Shown: piece by piece, positions 43,205 to 51,158 of the stretch
Layout of the letters: the number at the start of each line of letters is the position of its first letter
Numbering within the stretch: position 1 is the first letter of the stretch
NCBI RefSeq assembly: GCF_004118325.1
Contig: NZ_RDFA01000002.1
Span: 191,001 to 255,000, forward strand
DNA length: 64,000 nucleotides
Direction: 5' to 3'
From: Halorientalis pallida
GTDB taxonomy: Archaea > Halobacteriota > Halobacteria > Halobacteriales > Haloarculaceae
Translations under genes and position numbers: made by a program
Notes under the pieces: generated by a model
Database searches by the model: none
Seen by the model: the letters and a program-made list of their open reading frames with translations, nothing else
What the model was told of the DNA's origin: nothing

Positions 43205-43281
43205 CCCGCCGCCGGCGCGGCCGAAATCGACCGTCGATTCGGCCAGTGAAACTATGTTCAAGTTGTCCATAGTTTCTCGAA

Positions 43282-45102
43282 ATGGTGTCACGTGCAGTCG
43301 CGCTGAAGGCCGGCGGTGTCGTCGCGGCGGTTCTCGTCCTCGGTGTCGTGGCAGTCGGTGTGCTGGCGGCCACCGGTGCCTTCGCCGCGCCGACGGTCGA
43401 ATCGACCAGCTACGACTGGGGTGCGGTCACCGACGGGACCACGGAGATCGTCACGAGCGTCACCGTCGACAACCCCAATCCCGTCGGCGTGCCGGGCGTC
43501 GTGGACGTGGCCTACACGGCACGGCTGAACGACGTGACGCTGGCCCGCGGGGAACGGTCCGGCGTCGGGTTCGGTCCCGGGACGAACACGGTCACCCTCA
43601 CGGCGGCGATGGAGAACCGGAAGATCGCCGACTGGTGGGTGACCCACGTCAACGGCGACGAGCAGTCGAAGCTGACCGTCGACGCGACCGTGAACGCGCC
43701 CGGATTCTCCCGCGAGATTCCCGCTAAGTCCTCGACCGTCGAGACGGACATCCTCGGCGGGTTCACGACCGAGGGAGCCCAGCAGGTCGCGTTCCAGGGC
43801 GATCCGCTCCTGACGTTGCGGAACCAGCGGGCCAGCTGGGGCGAGGCGACCGCGGAGACGACGCCGCTCTCGTTTTCGGCCGACGTGGAGAACGTCCACG
43901 ACTACGCGGTCACCCTCGACGGCGTGGCGTACGTCGTCGAGATGAACGGCGTCGAACTCGGTCGCGGCCAGCGCGAGGCGGGGCTGAACGTCGCACCCGG
44001 CGAGGCCGGGTCCATCGACGTGACCGTCGCGCTGGACTCGCCGAAGATGGCCGACTGGTGGCGCGAACACGTCACCGACGACGAGGTGAGCGACCTCTCG
44101 GTCCGGATGTACGGCTACGTCGTCCGGGACGGCGAACGCCAGCGCGTCCCCATGCGCGTGTTCGACCGCACCCTGCGCCTGGAGACGGACATGCTCGGCG
44201 GCGGCGGAACGAGCGTCGAACCGGTCGAGACGCCCCAGCAGGAGGGTGACTTCGAGCCGCCGTCGGTCACCGACACCGACCAGCGGTGGGGCGCGGTCAC
44301 CGACGCCACCACCGAGATCGAGACCGACGCCAGCCTCGACACGCCCGACGATCCGGGGCTGGCCGCCCTCCTCTCGCTGGACGTGACCCAGACGACGACG
44401 ATCAACGGGGTTCAGATCGCCGAGGGCTCGACCGCCCTCGACACCGTCGAACCCGGCAGTGACACGCTCTCGCTGACCAGCCTGAAGGACAACGGCGAGG
44501 TGCCCGAGTGGTGGGCCCGCCACCTCAACGACGGCGAGCGCTCGCAGGTGGTGACGACGCCCACCGCGACCGCCGACGTGGGCGCGACCAAGTTCGACGC
44601 CGACCTCGGGACCCGCGAGAGCACCGTCAGGACCGACCTGCTCGCCGGCATGAACGGTGACCGCGACGAGGCGGTGCAGGTGCAGGGCCGGACCGCGCTG
44701 GTCGTCACCGGCGTCAGTTCCGAGTGGAACCGGGCCACCGCCGACACGGCGCCGATACAGACGCGCACGTCGGTCCGCAACGAACTCGCGACCCCGGTCA
44801 CGGTGGCGGCCATCGACTACACCGTAACGACCAACGGCGTCACGCTGGCCGACCGGAGTGCCCGCGTCGGACAGGTGGTCGACCCCGAATCGAGCGACAC
44901 GGTCACCGCGCGCCTCGTGCTGGACAACTCGAAGATGGACCGCTGGTGGGTGCGCCACGTCCGCAACGGCGAGCAGTCGACCTTCGACGTGGACGTGACC
45001 GCCACCGTCTCCGTCCTCGGCCAGCGCGAGCGCGTCGCCCTGGACTCGCTGGGCCAGGAGGCGACCATCGAGACCGACGTACTGAACGCCAGCGAGGGGT
45101 AG
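43282..45102 (+). CDS. membrane-anchored protein with four LEA-14/WHy repeats
   Basis: The 606-residue product has an N-terminal helix (about 8-34) and four repeats of about 140 residues in the manner of LEA_2/WHy domains. Each contains a strand pair and then a (K/V)-x-(D/E/R)WW-x-x-H motif: KIADWWVTHV, KMADWWREHV, EVPEWWARHL, KMDRWWVRHV. The third repeat follows a Pro/Glu-rich linker. WHy proteins are linked to desiccation and ionic stress tolerance in plants, bacteria and archaea. The anchor places the repeats outside the membrane. Four tandem domains in one chain is unusual. Confidence 0.85.
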   Translation: MVSRAVALKAGGVVAAVLVLGVVAVGVLAATGAFAAPTVESTSYDWGAVTDGTTEIVTSVTVDNPNPVGVPGVVDVAYTARLNDVTLARGERSGVGFGPGTNTVTLTAAMENRKIADWWVTHVNGDEQSKLTVDATVNAPGFSREIPAKSSTVETDILGGFTTEGAQQVAFQGDPLLTLRNQRASWGEATAETTPLSFSADVENVHDYAVTLDGVAYVVEMNGVELGRGQREAGLNVAPGEAGSIDVTVALDSPKMADWWREHVTDDEVSDLSVRMYGYVVRDGERQRVPMRVFDRTLRLETDMLGGGGTSVEPVETPQQEGDFEPPSVTDTDQRWGAVTDATTEIETDASLDTPDDPGLAALLSLDVTQTTTINGVQIAEGSTALDTVEPGSDTLSLTSLKDNGEVPEWWARHLNDGERSQVVTTPTATADVGATKFDADLGTRESTVRTDLLAGMNGDRDEAVQVQGRTALVVTGVSSEWNRATADTAPIQTRTSVRNELATPVTVAAIDYTVTTNGVTLADRSARVGQVVDPESSDTVTARLVLDNSKMDRWWVRHVRNGEQSTFDVDVTATVSVLGQRERVALDSLGQEATIETDVLNASEG

Positions 45103-45143
45103 CCCCCACGGCACCGGGCCAGCGGAGCGAAACTGGCATACGA

Positions 45144-45158
45144 GTGAGCGCTCACTCA
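45144..45158. promoter_or_regulatory. palindromic operator upstream of the TetR gene
   Basis: GTGAGCGCTCACTCA lies six bases before the TetR ATG and is part of a perfect 16-bp palindrome, GAGTGAGCGCTCACTC (45142-45157). It overlaps the expected transcription start region, a typical autorepression site. The same half-sites recur at 45804-45818. Confidence 0.75.
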
Positions 45159-45163
45159 CGGCT

Positions 45164-45763
45164 ATGGGAGAGGAGTCCGTTCCGTCAGACACGAAGGCAG
45201 CGGTCGCGGGTGCGGTCAGGCAGGCGCTCGCCGAACACGGCTACGCGCGGCTCACGACGGCCAAGATCGCCGCCGAGAGCGAGTTGAGCGAGGCCGGTCT
45301 GTACTACCACTACGACTCGAAAGACGAGATGGTCGTCGCGTTTCTGGAGACGGCGGCCGGGTTCCTGCGCCGCGAACTCGACGCACTCGACGCCGAGGAC
45401 CCGGAGACGCGGCTCCGGCAGGCCTGTGACCACCTCTTCACCGACCGCGCCGACACCGAACGCCGCGGCGTCGACGTCGCCGTCATGGAGTTGCTCGCCC
45501 ACGCCCCTCACAACGAGACGCTACAGGAGCCACTGCTCGCGCTCGAAGGCGACACGATCGACGCGTTGACCGAGATCCTCGAAGACGGGGTCACGGACGG
45601 CACCTTCGACGAGAGCGTCGACCCGCGGGCCACTGCCGCCTTCCTCGTCGCCGCGGCCGACGGCGCGACCGGCTTCTACCTCTCGCTGGGGATGGACGTC
45701 GGCGAGTCGCTCCCCGACGCCGTCGGCCGCTACGTCGACTCCCTGCTGGCCACGGCGGACTGA
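45164..45763 (+). CDS. TetR/AcrR family transcriptional regulator
   Basis: The 199-residue product begins with the TetR HTH (AVRQALAEHGYARLTTAKIA, ESELSEAGLYYHYDSKDEMV) and has an all-helical ligand domain in which VMELLAHAPHNETLQE and a C-terminal GATGFYLSLGMDVGES segment are typical of transporter- or stress-related members. A palindrome sits just before its start, and a second copy lies 41 bp past its stop, before the next gene, so it probably represses both itself and the membrane protein at 45927. The ligand is not predictable. Confidence 0.93.
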   Translation: MGEESVPSDTKAAVAGAVRQALAEHGYARLTTAKIAAESELSEAGLYYHYDSKDEMVVAFLETAAGFLRRELDALDAEDPETRLRQACDHLFTDRADTERRGVDVAVMELLAHAPHNETLQEPLLALEGDTIDALTEILEDGVTDGTFDESVDPRATAAFLVAAADGATGFYLSLGMDVGESLPDAVGRYVDSLLATAD

Positions 45764-45803
45764 GCGCTGGAGCCGACGATCCAGTCGGTCCGACGATTGG
45801 TTA

Positions 45804-45818
45804 GTGAGTGTTCACTCA
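45804..45818. promoter_or_regulatory. second TetR-type operator copy
   Basis: GTGAGTGTTCACTCA matches the upstream operator GTGAGCGCTCACTCA at 13 of 15 bases and keeps both TGAG/CTCA half-sites. It is followed directly by a TATA-like ATTTATTATC (45823-45832), so a bound repressor would block transcription of the downstream membrane-protein gene. Confidence 0.75.
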
Positions 45819-45926
45819 GTAGATTTATTATCGTGTCGCCGAGAGTCTCACCGAGATGCCACCCAGGGCAGTCCCGAGTACGGCGCCCGAGAGCAGTTCC
45901 CTCGGCCGCGGATGCACGCAGGACCG

Positions 45927-46589
45927 ATGACACTCGCCGAAACTGCCACCCTCGGCTCGCACATCGTCGCCGGTTTCCTCGCGCTGTGCGCCGGGCTCGG
46001 AGCCCTACTGACCGAGAACGGTGGCCAGCGCCACCGACAGTTCGGGCGGGTCTACGTCGGCGCGATGGCGTTCGTCTCCGGATCGGCGCTCCTGCTGTTC
46101 GCTCTCGCACCCACTCAGAACCGGCAGTTCCTCGCGCTGATCGCCGTGTTCAGCTTCTACTTCGTCTTCTCGGGGTATCGGGTCCTCTCGCGCAAGCGAC
46201 CCGCCGACGACCCGGTGCTCGTGGACTGGGTCGCCGTGGGCCTGCTCTGTGTCGCCGGACTGGGTCTGCTCGTGATGGGCGGGCTGGGACTCCGTGGTGG
46301 GTCGAGCTTCGGCACCGTCCTCGTCGTGTTCGGCGGGATCAGCGTCGGATTCGGCGTCCGGGACGTGGGGCTGTTCCGAACCGACGCAGCCGAGCCCCGC
46401 GCCTGGTTCTACGAGCACCTGACGCGGATGGGAGCGGGCTACATCGCCACCGTCACCGCGTTCTCGACGGTGAACTTCGTCTTTCTCCCCACGGTGGCCC
46501 GCTGGCTGTGGCCGACGCTGCTTGGCACGCCAGTCATCTTCCTGGCCGTCCAGCGGTACGAGAACCAGTTCGGGACGGCAGACGGGTGA
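45927..46589 (+). CDS. multi-pass membrane protein (DUF2306-like)
   Basis: The 220-residue product has seven or so membrane helices and a HxxxG pattern resembling DUF2306-type proteins: LGSHIVAGFLALCAGLGALL, RHRQFGRVYVGAMAF, then VDWVAVGLLCVAGLGLLVMG and STVNFVFLPTVARWLWP. A conserved histidine in GSHIVAG, RHRQ and an asparagine in NFVF are family-like. ATG 45927 is chosen; ATG 45912 would add five residues. It lies behind an operator shared with the TetR gene and is its likely regulated target, possibly an export or haem/quinone-related membrane protein; that function is not known. Confidence 0.75.
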   Translation: MTLAETATLGSHIVAGFLALCAGLGALLTENGGQRHRQFGRVYVGAMAFVSGSALLLFALAPTQNRQFLALIAVFSFYFVFSGYRVLSRKRPADDPVLVDWVAVGLLCVAGLGLLVMGGLGLRGGSSFGTVLVVFGGISVGFGVRDVGLFRTDAAEPRAWFYEHLTRMGAGYIATVTAFSTVNFVFLPTVARWLWPTLLGTPVIFLAVQRYENQFGTADG

Positions 46590-46608
46590 GTACTGGGCTG
46601 TTGTACCG

Positions 46609-46681
46609 GGCGCGCGTCACCGGCGCGCGCTCGGCTTTTTTTCCAAGTTTTTGCGCAGGGGGTCGCCGCTGGCGATCCCCC
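46609..46681. repeat. dispersed T-run/hairpin element, copy 2
   Basis: A GC hairpin (GCGCGCG...CGCGCGC at about 46610-46630) is followed by CTTTTTTTCCAAGTTTTTGC (46635-46654) and by a second hairpin GGGGGTCGCC/GGCGATCCCCC (46658-46681). The T-run core and flanking hairpins resemble those at 6223-6360. The element lies between two convergent genes and may also terminate their transcripts. Confidence 0.6.
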
Positions 46682-46701
46682 TGACGGAGAGAGTGGGCCT
46701 C

Positions 46702-47853
46702 TTAGACCCGCTCGATTATGGTCGCGACGCCCTGGCCGAATCCGATGCACATGGTCGACAGTGCGTAGTCCTGCCCGGTCCGCTGGAGTTCGTGGGCGAG
46801 TTTCGTCAGGAGTGCACCGCCGGTCGCACCCAGCGGGTGGCCGTGGGCGATCGCCCCGCCGTTGACGTTGGTGTCCTCCCAGGACGCCCCGGTCTCTTCG
46901 AGCCAGGCGGCGACGACGGCGGCGAACGCCTCGTTGACCTCGAAGATATCGATCTCCTCGACGCTCATGTCCGCCTTCTCCAGCACCTGCTCGGTCGCCG
47001 GGATCGGTCCCTTCAGCATCGTGATCGGGTCGACACCGACGACCTCCGTGGCGACGATGCGGGCCATCGGGTCCCAGTCGTGTTCCTCGACGGCGTCCTC
47101 GCTGGCGACCAGCAGACCTGCCGAGCCGTCGACGATGCCCGAGGAGTTCCCGGCGTGGTGGACGCCGTTGCCCTCCTGGCGGAAGGAGAGCGGGAGGCCG
47201 GAGAGCGTCTCCACGTCGGTCTCGGGGCGGGGGTGTTCGTCCTGCTCGACGGTGACGGTCTCGCCGTCGAGTTCCGTCTCGACGGGCGTGATCTGATCGT
47301 CGTAGTGGCCGGCTTCCCAGGCCTCGCCCCAGCGTTGCTGGGAGTCGGCGGCGAGTTCGTCGAGTTCCTGCCGGCTGAAGCCGTACTCCTCGGCGATTCG
47401 CTCTGCGCCCTCACCCTGCGTGGTCACTTCGTCGAACTCCTCGAAGTAGGTCTCGGTGACGCTGTTGCCGTCCGAGCCCATCGGCACGCGGGTCATGTGT
47501 TCGACGCCGCCCGCGACCAGCACGTCGTGTTGCCCGGCCATGACGTTCGTCGCGGCGAAGTTGACCGCCTGCTGGCCCGAGCCACACATCCGGTTCAACT
47601 GGACGCCGGGCACCCGGTCGCCCCAGCCCGCGACCATCGGCGCGAGGCGGGCGATGTTGAGCCCCTGTTCGTCGACCGGCGTGACACAGCCGTAGATCAC
47701 GTCCTCGACGGTCTCCTCGCCGTCGAAGTCGTTGCGCTCGGCCAGCGCTGTCAGCGGTTCCGCCGCCTGGTCCTGCGGATGTGTGTCCCGGAACGAGCCG
47801 TTCTGCTTGCCGAAAGGCGTTCGCACCGCGTCGACGATGAGTGCGTCCCTCAT
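46702..47853 (-). CDS. thiolase family acetyl-CoA C-acetyltransferase
   Basis: The 383-residue product carries the thiolase active site: nucleophile C90 in LNRMCGSGQQA, the GGAIAHGHPLGATG motif with H339, and C369 in STMCIGFGQG. It interconverts two acetyl-CoA with acetoacetyl-CoA, or cleaves 3-ketoacyl-CoA, in isoprenoid, beta-oxidation or PHB metabolism. The haloarchaeal mevalonate and PHB pathways both use such an enzyme, and its partner subunits are not nearby. The ATG at 47853 precedes the family start RDALIVDAVRTPFG. Confidence 0.94.
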   Translation of the reverse strand: MRDALIVDAVRTPFGKQNGSFRDTHPQDQAAEPLTALAERNDFDGEETVEDVIYGCVTPVDEQGLNIARLAPMVAGWGDRVPGVQLNRMCGSGQQAVNFAATNVMAGQHDVLVAGGVEHMTRVPMGSDGNSVTETYFEEFDEVTTQGEGAERIAEEYGFSRQELDELAADSQQRWGEAWEAGHYDDQITPVETELDGETVTVEQDEHPRPETDVETLSGLPLSFRQEGNGVHHAGNSSGIVDGSAGLLVASEDAVEEHDWDPMARIVATEVVGVDPITMLKGPIPATEQVLEKADMSVEEIDIFEVNEAFAAVVAAWLEETGASWEDTNVNGGAIAHGHPLGATGGALLTKLAHELQRTGQDYALSTMCIGFGQGVATIIERV

Positions 47854-47906
47854 GTGACACTCGTTACCGGATCGAGACCGATAGGTGTTTCTCCCGTCTT
47901 GTGAGG

Positions 47907-48638
47907 TCACTCCACCGTAACGGACCCGTCCTCGTCCAGACGAACCTCGTGGTCTTCGACCGAGAAGGAGACGGACGTCCGGTCATCGTCCTCGGCGAGC
48001 GCGACGATCTCGTCGGCGGAGACGTACGCGGAGAGGTGGTCCAGATCGTCGGGTTCGAGGTCCGTCTCGGCGAGGACGGCGTCGACGATCAACTGGCCGA
48101 CCGGCACAGGGCCTCGCCCGCGGTCACCTGTGACGTTGACGTAGATGGTGGCGAACGACCCCTCGACCACGTCGATGGCGACGGGATCGGCGGCCGCCTC
48201 GGGCTCGGCGGCCACGTCGTCGCCCCAGATGTTCGTGACCACGTCCTCGCGTGACGTCCTGTCCTCGGCCGCGGTGACGGCGTCGTCCACGTCCTCGGCG
48301 GTGGCCTCCTCGTCGGGCGTGACCGGCTCGACCGCGTCGGTCGTCTCCGCCGCGTCCGCGCTGGCCGGCGGTCCGCCCAGCGTCTCCGGGAGCGTGAGGT
48401 CCTCGTACTCGCTGGCCACGTCGGTGAGCCGGGTGCGAGCGGACTCGCCCATCACGTCGACGTAGGACCGCACCAGCTCGTCCAGGACCTGCCGGTCGTC
48501 GGCTGCGACGTTCTCGACCGCGCCGTCGTCGGTGATCGAGAGCCCCTCGACCGAGCGGGCGATGTCGACGGCGCGCTTGCCGATCATCGTCCGCTGGGTC
48601 TCGATCAGCCGCTCGGCGAGGCGTTCGTAGCTCGTCAT
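47907..48638 (-). CDS. conserved haloarchaeal protein, unknown function
   Basis: The 243-residue product is acidic and soluble. Residues 1-75 are helical (YERLAERLIETQRTMIGKRA, DRQVLDELVRSYVDVMGESA), 80-145 is a low-complexity Ala/Glu/Asp/Thr linker, and 150-243 contain a beta-rich C-terminus (GPVPVGQLIVDAVL, RTSVSFSVEDHEVRLDEDGS). From memory this kind of N-terminus is annotated as Htr-like in some haloarchaea, but no methyl-accepting signature is visible. It is downstream of the small membrane gene 48640-49062 by one base, so they form an operon. Confidence 0.7.
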   Translation of the reverse strand: MTSYERLAERLIETQRTMIGKRAVDIARSVEGLSITDDGAVENVAADDRQVLDELVRSYVDVMGESARTRLTDVASEYEDLTLPETLGGPPASADAAETTDAVEPVTPDEEATAEDVDDAVTAAEDRTSREDVVTNIWGDDVAAEPEAAADPVAIDVVEGSFATIYVNVTGDRGRGPVPVGQLIVDAVLAETDLEPDDLDHLSAYVSADEIVALAEDDDRTSVSFSVEDHEVRLDEDGSVTVE

Positions 48639-48639
48639 C

Positions 48640-49062
48640 TCAGGCCGCGCTGTGGCCGCTCATCGTCTCCCAGAGCATGTAGAAGCCCGCGAGCAAGAGC
48701 GCCGTCGTCACGAGATATACGGTACTCTCGATACTCTCGCCGGGGCTCTGCAGGTTCAGTATCTTGACCGCGCCGTCGAGCAGTCGCCAGACCGCGAAGA
48801 CGATGACACCACCCCCGGCGACGTAGAGCGCTTTGCCGATCTCACCGCCGTAGGCCCGAGCGGCCTGGACGACGAACCCGACCGCACCGATCGAGAGCAT
48901 CACCTGTGCGATGAGGCTCGTCGCGTACCAGAAGCCGGGGCCGCCCGACCCTGCGCCCCCGCTCTGTGCCAGTGCGGGCGTCGTGAACGCGACACTTGCG
49001 ATCCAGAGCACTCCGAATCCGAGGGCGGCCGTCCGTGCCGGGCGGCCAGCTATGCGAGTCAT
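48640..49062 (-). CDS. small membrane protein with signal peptide
   Basis: The 140-residue product has an N-terminal signal (about 13-32, FGVLWIASVAFTTPALAQ) and three further helices (SLIAQVMLSIGAVGFVVQA, VAGGGVIVFAVW, TVYLVTTALLLAGFYMLW) split by a Gly/Ser-rich segment. No family is recognised. It starts the operon with 47907-48638. GTTAATAGC about 30 bp upstream is a TATA candidate. The ATG at 49062 is preferred; a much longer frame upstream is non-hydrophobic and atypical. Confidence 0.65.
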   Translation of the reverse strand: MTRIAGRPARTAALGFGVLWIASVAFTTPALAQSGGAGSGGPGFWYATSLIAQVMLSIGAVGFVVQAARAYGGEIGKALYVAGGGVIVFAVWRLLDGAVKILNLQSPGESIESTVYLVTTALLLAGFYMLWETMSGHSAA

Positions 49063-49263
49063 TCTCGTGCAGTTTTCAGACGAATTGCTATTAACTGTTT
49101 GCCCCGGCACGGTGAACACGACTGCGGACGGAAACACGGCTCTCCAGCCCCGTGTGGCGGACCGAAAGCTTATTTCCGCCAGTTCGGCTAGAAACGAACA
49201 CGACACCGACGCCGCGGTCCGCGCTGGTGGGGCGGGCCCGGCGACGCGGTGGGGTCCACGGAC

Positions 49264-49641
49264 ATGGCAACGGACGCGTACGACACGGGTGGGGTACCCG
49301 ACGGACAGCAGTCGCACAGTGGCTACGTCGAACGGATCGTGCTGGCGGCCAGTCGCCACGAACGGTGGCTGTGGGCACTGGTCGCCGTCACCTTGCTGGC
49401 CGACGTCGCGCTGACACACCTCGGACTCCTGCGTGGCCTGACCGAGGGCAACCCGGTCGTCCGGGCGGCCGTCGCCGACGCCGGCATCGGGATGCTGGGC
49501 GCGCTGAAGGTCGGGGCCGTCGGGTTCGGACTGACGGCCTGGCTCGCGATGCCCGACCGCGAGCGCGCGGTCGTCCCGCTGGGGCTCGCGCTCCCGTGGC
49601 TCGGCGCGTCGGTGATCAACGCCACCCTGCTGTTCGGATAG
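49264..49641 (+). CDS. DUF5658-like membrane protein
   Basis: The 125-residue product has a polar N-terminus (1-32) and three helices (about 36-54, 70-92, 100-122). The stretch LTHLGLLRGLTEGNPVVR fits the DUF5658 hallmark in which a helix ends with an ENP-type turn. Members are small membrane proteins of unknown function, common in haloarchaea and some bacteria. It is a single-gene unit, divergent from the operon at 48640-49062, and is followed by the HIT gene on the same strand. Confidence 0.72.
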   Translation: MATDAYDTGGVPDGQQSHSGYVERIVLAASRHERWLWALVAVTLLADVALTHLGLLRGLTEGNPVVRAAVADAGIGMLGALKVGAVGFGLTAWLAMPDRERAVVPLGLALPWLGASVINATLLFG

Positions 49642-49688
49642 CCCGCCTCGCGTACGCTTTTTGAGGCCGGCGGTCGAACACCCAGGCG

Positions 49689-50117
49689 ATGTCAGACGAC
49701 TGTATCTTCTGTCAGATCGTCGCGGGGGAGATTCCGAGCCACACCGTCTACGAGGACGACCACGTGTTCGCGTTCCTCGACGTGAACCCGCTCGCGCCGG
49801 GCCACACGCTGGTCATCCCGAGGGACCACCACGAACGGCTGAACGACCTGCCCGACGACACCGCGGACGCACTGTACGCCGCCATCCACGACCTCGTGCC
49901 GGCCGCCGAGGCCGCCGTCGACGCCCCGGCCAGCAACGTCGGGTTCAACAACGGCGAGGAGAGTGGCCAGGAAGTGCCCCACGTCCACGGCCACGTGGTC
50001 CCGCGTTTCGCCGACGACGGCGGGAGCCCCATCCACGCGGTCGGCGGCGCGGCACCGGACCTCGACGACGACGAGATGGCCGACATCGCCGAGGACATCG
50101 CGGCCGCGCAGGACTAG
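49689..50117 (+). CDS. HIT family nucleotide hydrolase
   Basis: The 142-residue product is a short HIT protein: CIFCQIVAGEIPSHTVYEDD at the N-terminus with two cysteines for zinc, NPLAPGHTLVIPRDHHER, and the histidine triad PHVHGHVVPR. HINT-like enzymes hydrolyse adenosine 5'-phosphoramidates or similar nucleotides. TACGCTTTTTGAGG about 35 bp upstream is a weak TATA candidate. It stands alone before the MinD-like gene. Confidence 0.95.
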   Translation: MSDDCIFCQIVAGEIPSHTVYEDDHVFAFLDVNPLAPGHTLVIPRDHHERLNDLPDDTADALYAAIHDLVPAAEAAVDAPASNVGFNNGEESGQEVPHVHGHVVPRFADDGGSPIHAVGGAAPDLDDDEMADIAEDIAAAQD

Positions 50118-50196
50118 CGAGGTCGTCGGTCTCGATCCGAGCGAGTCCACGAGCGTGCCCGTAGGTTTTTATCGGAAGACAGGAGCAGGCCCGTCC

Positions 50197-50916
50197 GTGA
50201 CCAGCGGATCGACGCTCGCGCTGGCCGGCGTGGTCGGCGGTGCGGGCACGACGCGGACGACCGTGGAGTTCGGCGCGACCCTCGCGCGGGCCGGCCGGGA
50301 CGTGGCCCTGCTGGACGCCGCCTTCGCCACGCAGGGGCTGGCAGCCCACGTCCCCGGCCGCATCGACCCGGACCTGACCGCCCTCTGTACCGGTTCGGGG
50401 GAGCTAGCCGACGGCCTCGCCGACCTCGCTCTCGACGTGCCGGGTCGGCTGGCCGCCTGTCCCGCTCGCGCGCCCTTCGAGCCCCTGGCCCGGGCGAAGA
50501 CCCCCGAGGCGGCCCGGCGGTTCGAAGAGTTGCTCGGTACGGCGGCCGGGCGATTCGATCACGTCCTCGTGGATACGCCCCCAGTTGCGGCCAACCAGGC
50601 CGTCGCGGCGGTCACCAGCGCCGACCGCGTGGCGCTGGTCGCCCCCGCCAGCGAGCGCGGGCTGGACCGGCTCCCGACGATGCGGGACCGCCTCCACGAC
50701 CTCGGCGCGCCGGTCGACGCCGTGATCGCGACCCGCGCTGCGGGTGCCGTCGAGCCCGCCGACGCCACCATCCCCGAGAGCGACGTGCGGACGGTCGCGG
50801 ACCTGCCCGTCTGTGCCGACCCCGACACCGAGTTCGCGCCCGCGGTCGCAGTCGCCGTAGAGCGGGTGCTGGGCACCGATCTGGAACTGGACTTCCCGGA
50901 GGAGGGACTGCTGTAG
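50197..50916 (+). CDS. MinD/ParA-like P-loop protein with altered Walker A
   Basis: The 239-residue product starts at a GTG about 28 bp after a TATA-like GTTTTTATC. It has a deviant P-loop at residues 9-18, VVGGAGTTRTT, where the signature lysine of KGGxGKT proteins is missing and Thr-Arg follow. Later motifs fit the SIMIBI fold: DVALLDAAFATQGLA (switch I aspartate) and DHVLVDTPPVAANQA (Walker B, switch II). Haloarchaeal proteins with this GTTRT loop are widespread but uncharacterised. ATP binding is plausible, but classical ATPase activation is doubtful. Confidence 0.8.
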   Translation: MTSGSTLALAGVVGGAGTTRTTVEFGATLARAGRDVALLDAAFATQGLAAHVPGRIDPDLTALCTGSGELADGLADLALDVPGRLAACPARAPFEPLARAKTPEAARRFEELLGTAAGRFDHVLVDTPPVAANQAVAAVTSADRVALVAPASERGLDRLPTMRDRLHDLGAPVDAVIATRAAGAVEPADATIPESDVRTVADLPVCADPDTEFAPAVAVAVERVLGTDLELDFPEEGLL

Positions 50917-50954
50917 GCCGGAACCGCCAAGCCACGGGCGGCCCAACGGCCACC

Positions 50955-51158
50955 ATGGCACACGAGCCCTGTGACGGCTGTGGGGAGCGCGTCGAGGTAG
51001 CGGGTGGCATCGCGGACATCTGGTCGTTCGGCGGCGACCGCGCCGCGGGGCTGGCGCTGGAACTCGCCGACGGCTCGGAGTGGTTGCTCTGTTCGGAGTG
51101 CATCGACCGGTTGCCCGACGACCGCGACGCGACGGCCGACGACGTGGAAGAACTCTAG
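50955..51158 (+). CDS. small double-CxxC zinc-ribbon protein
   Basis: The 67-residue product has two CxxC knuckles, PCDGCGERV at residues 5-13 and LLCSECIDRL at 44-53, that should form a zinc ribbon, with an acidic C-terminus. It has no other motif. It follows the MinD-like gene by 38 bp on the same strand and its stop overlaps the stop of the convergent lipoprotein gene. Such tiny zinc proteins are frequent in haloarchaea and usually unassigned. Confidence 0.75.
   Translation: MAHEPCDGCGERVEVAGGIADIWSFGGDRAAGLALELADGSEWLLCSECIDRLPDDRDATADDVEEL

Noticed and set aside
46522-47904. A 460-residue open frame antisense to thiolase
   Set aside because: The thiolase frame has all three catalytic residues and a proper start; the opposite frame has none.
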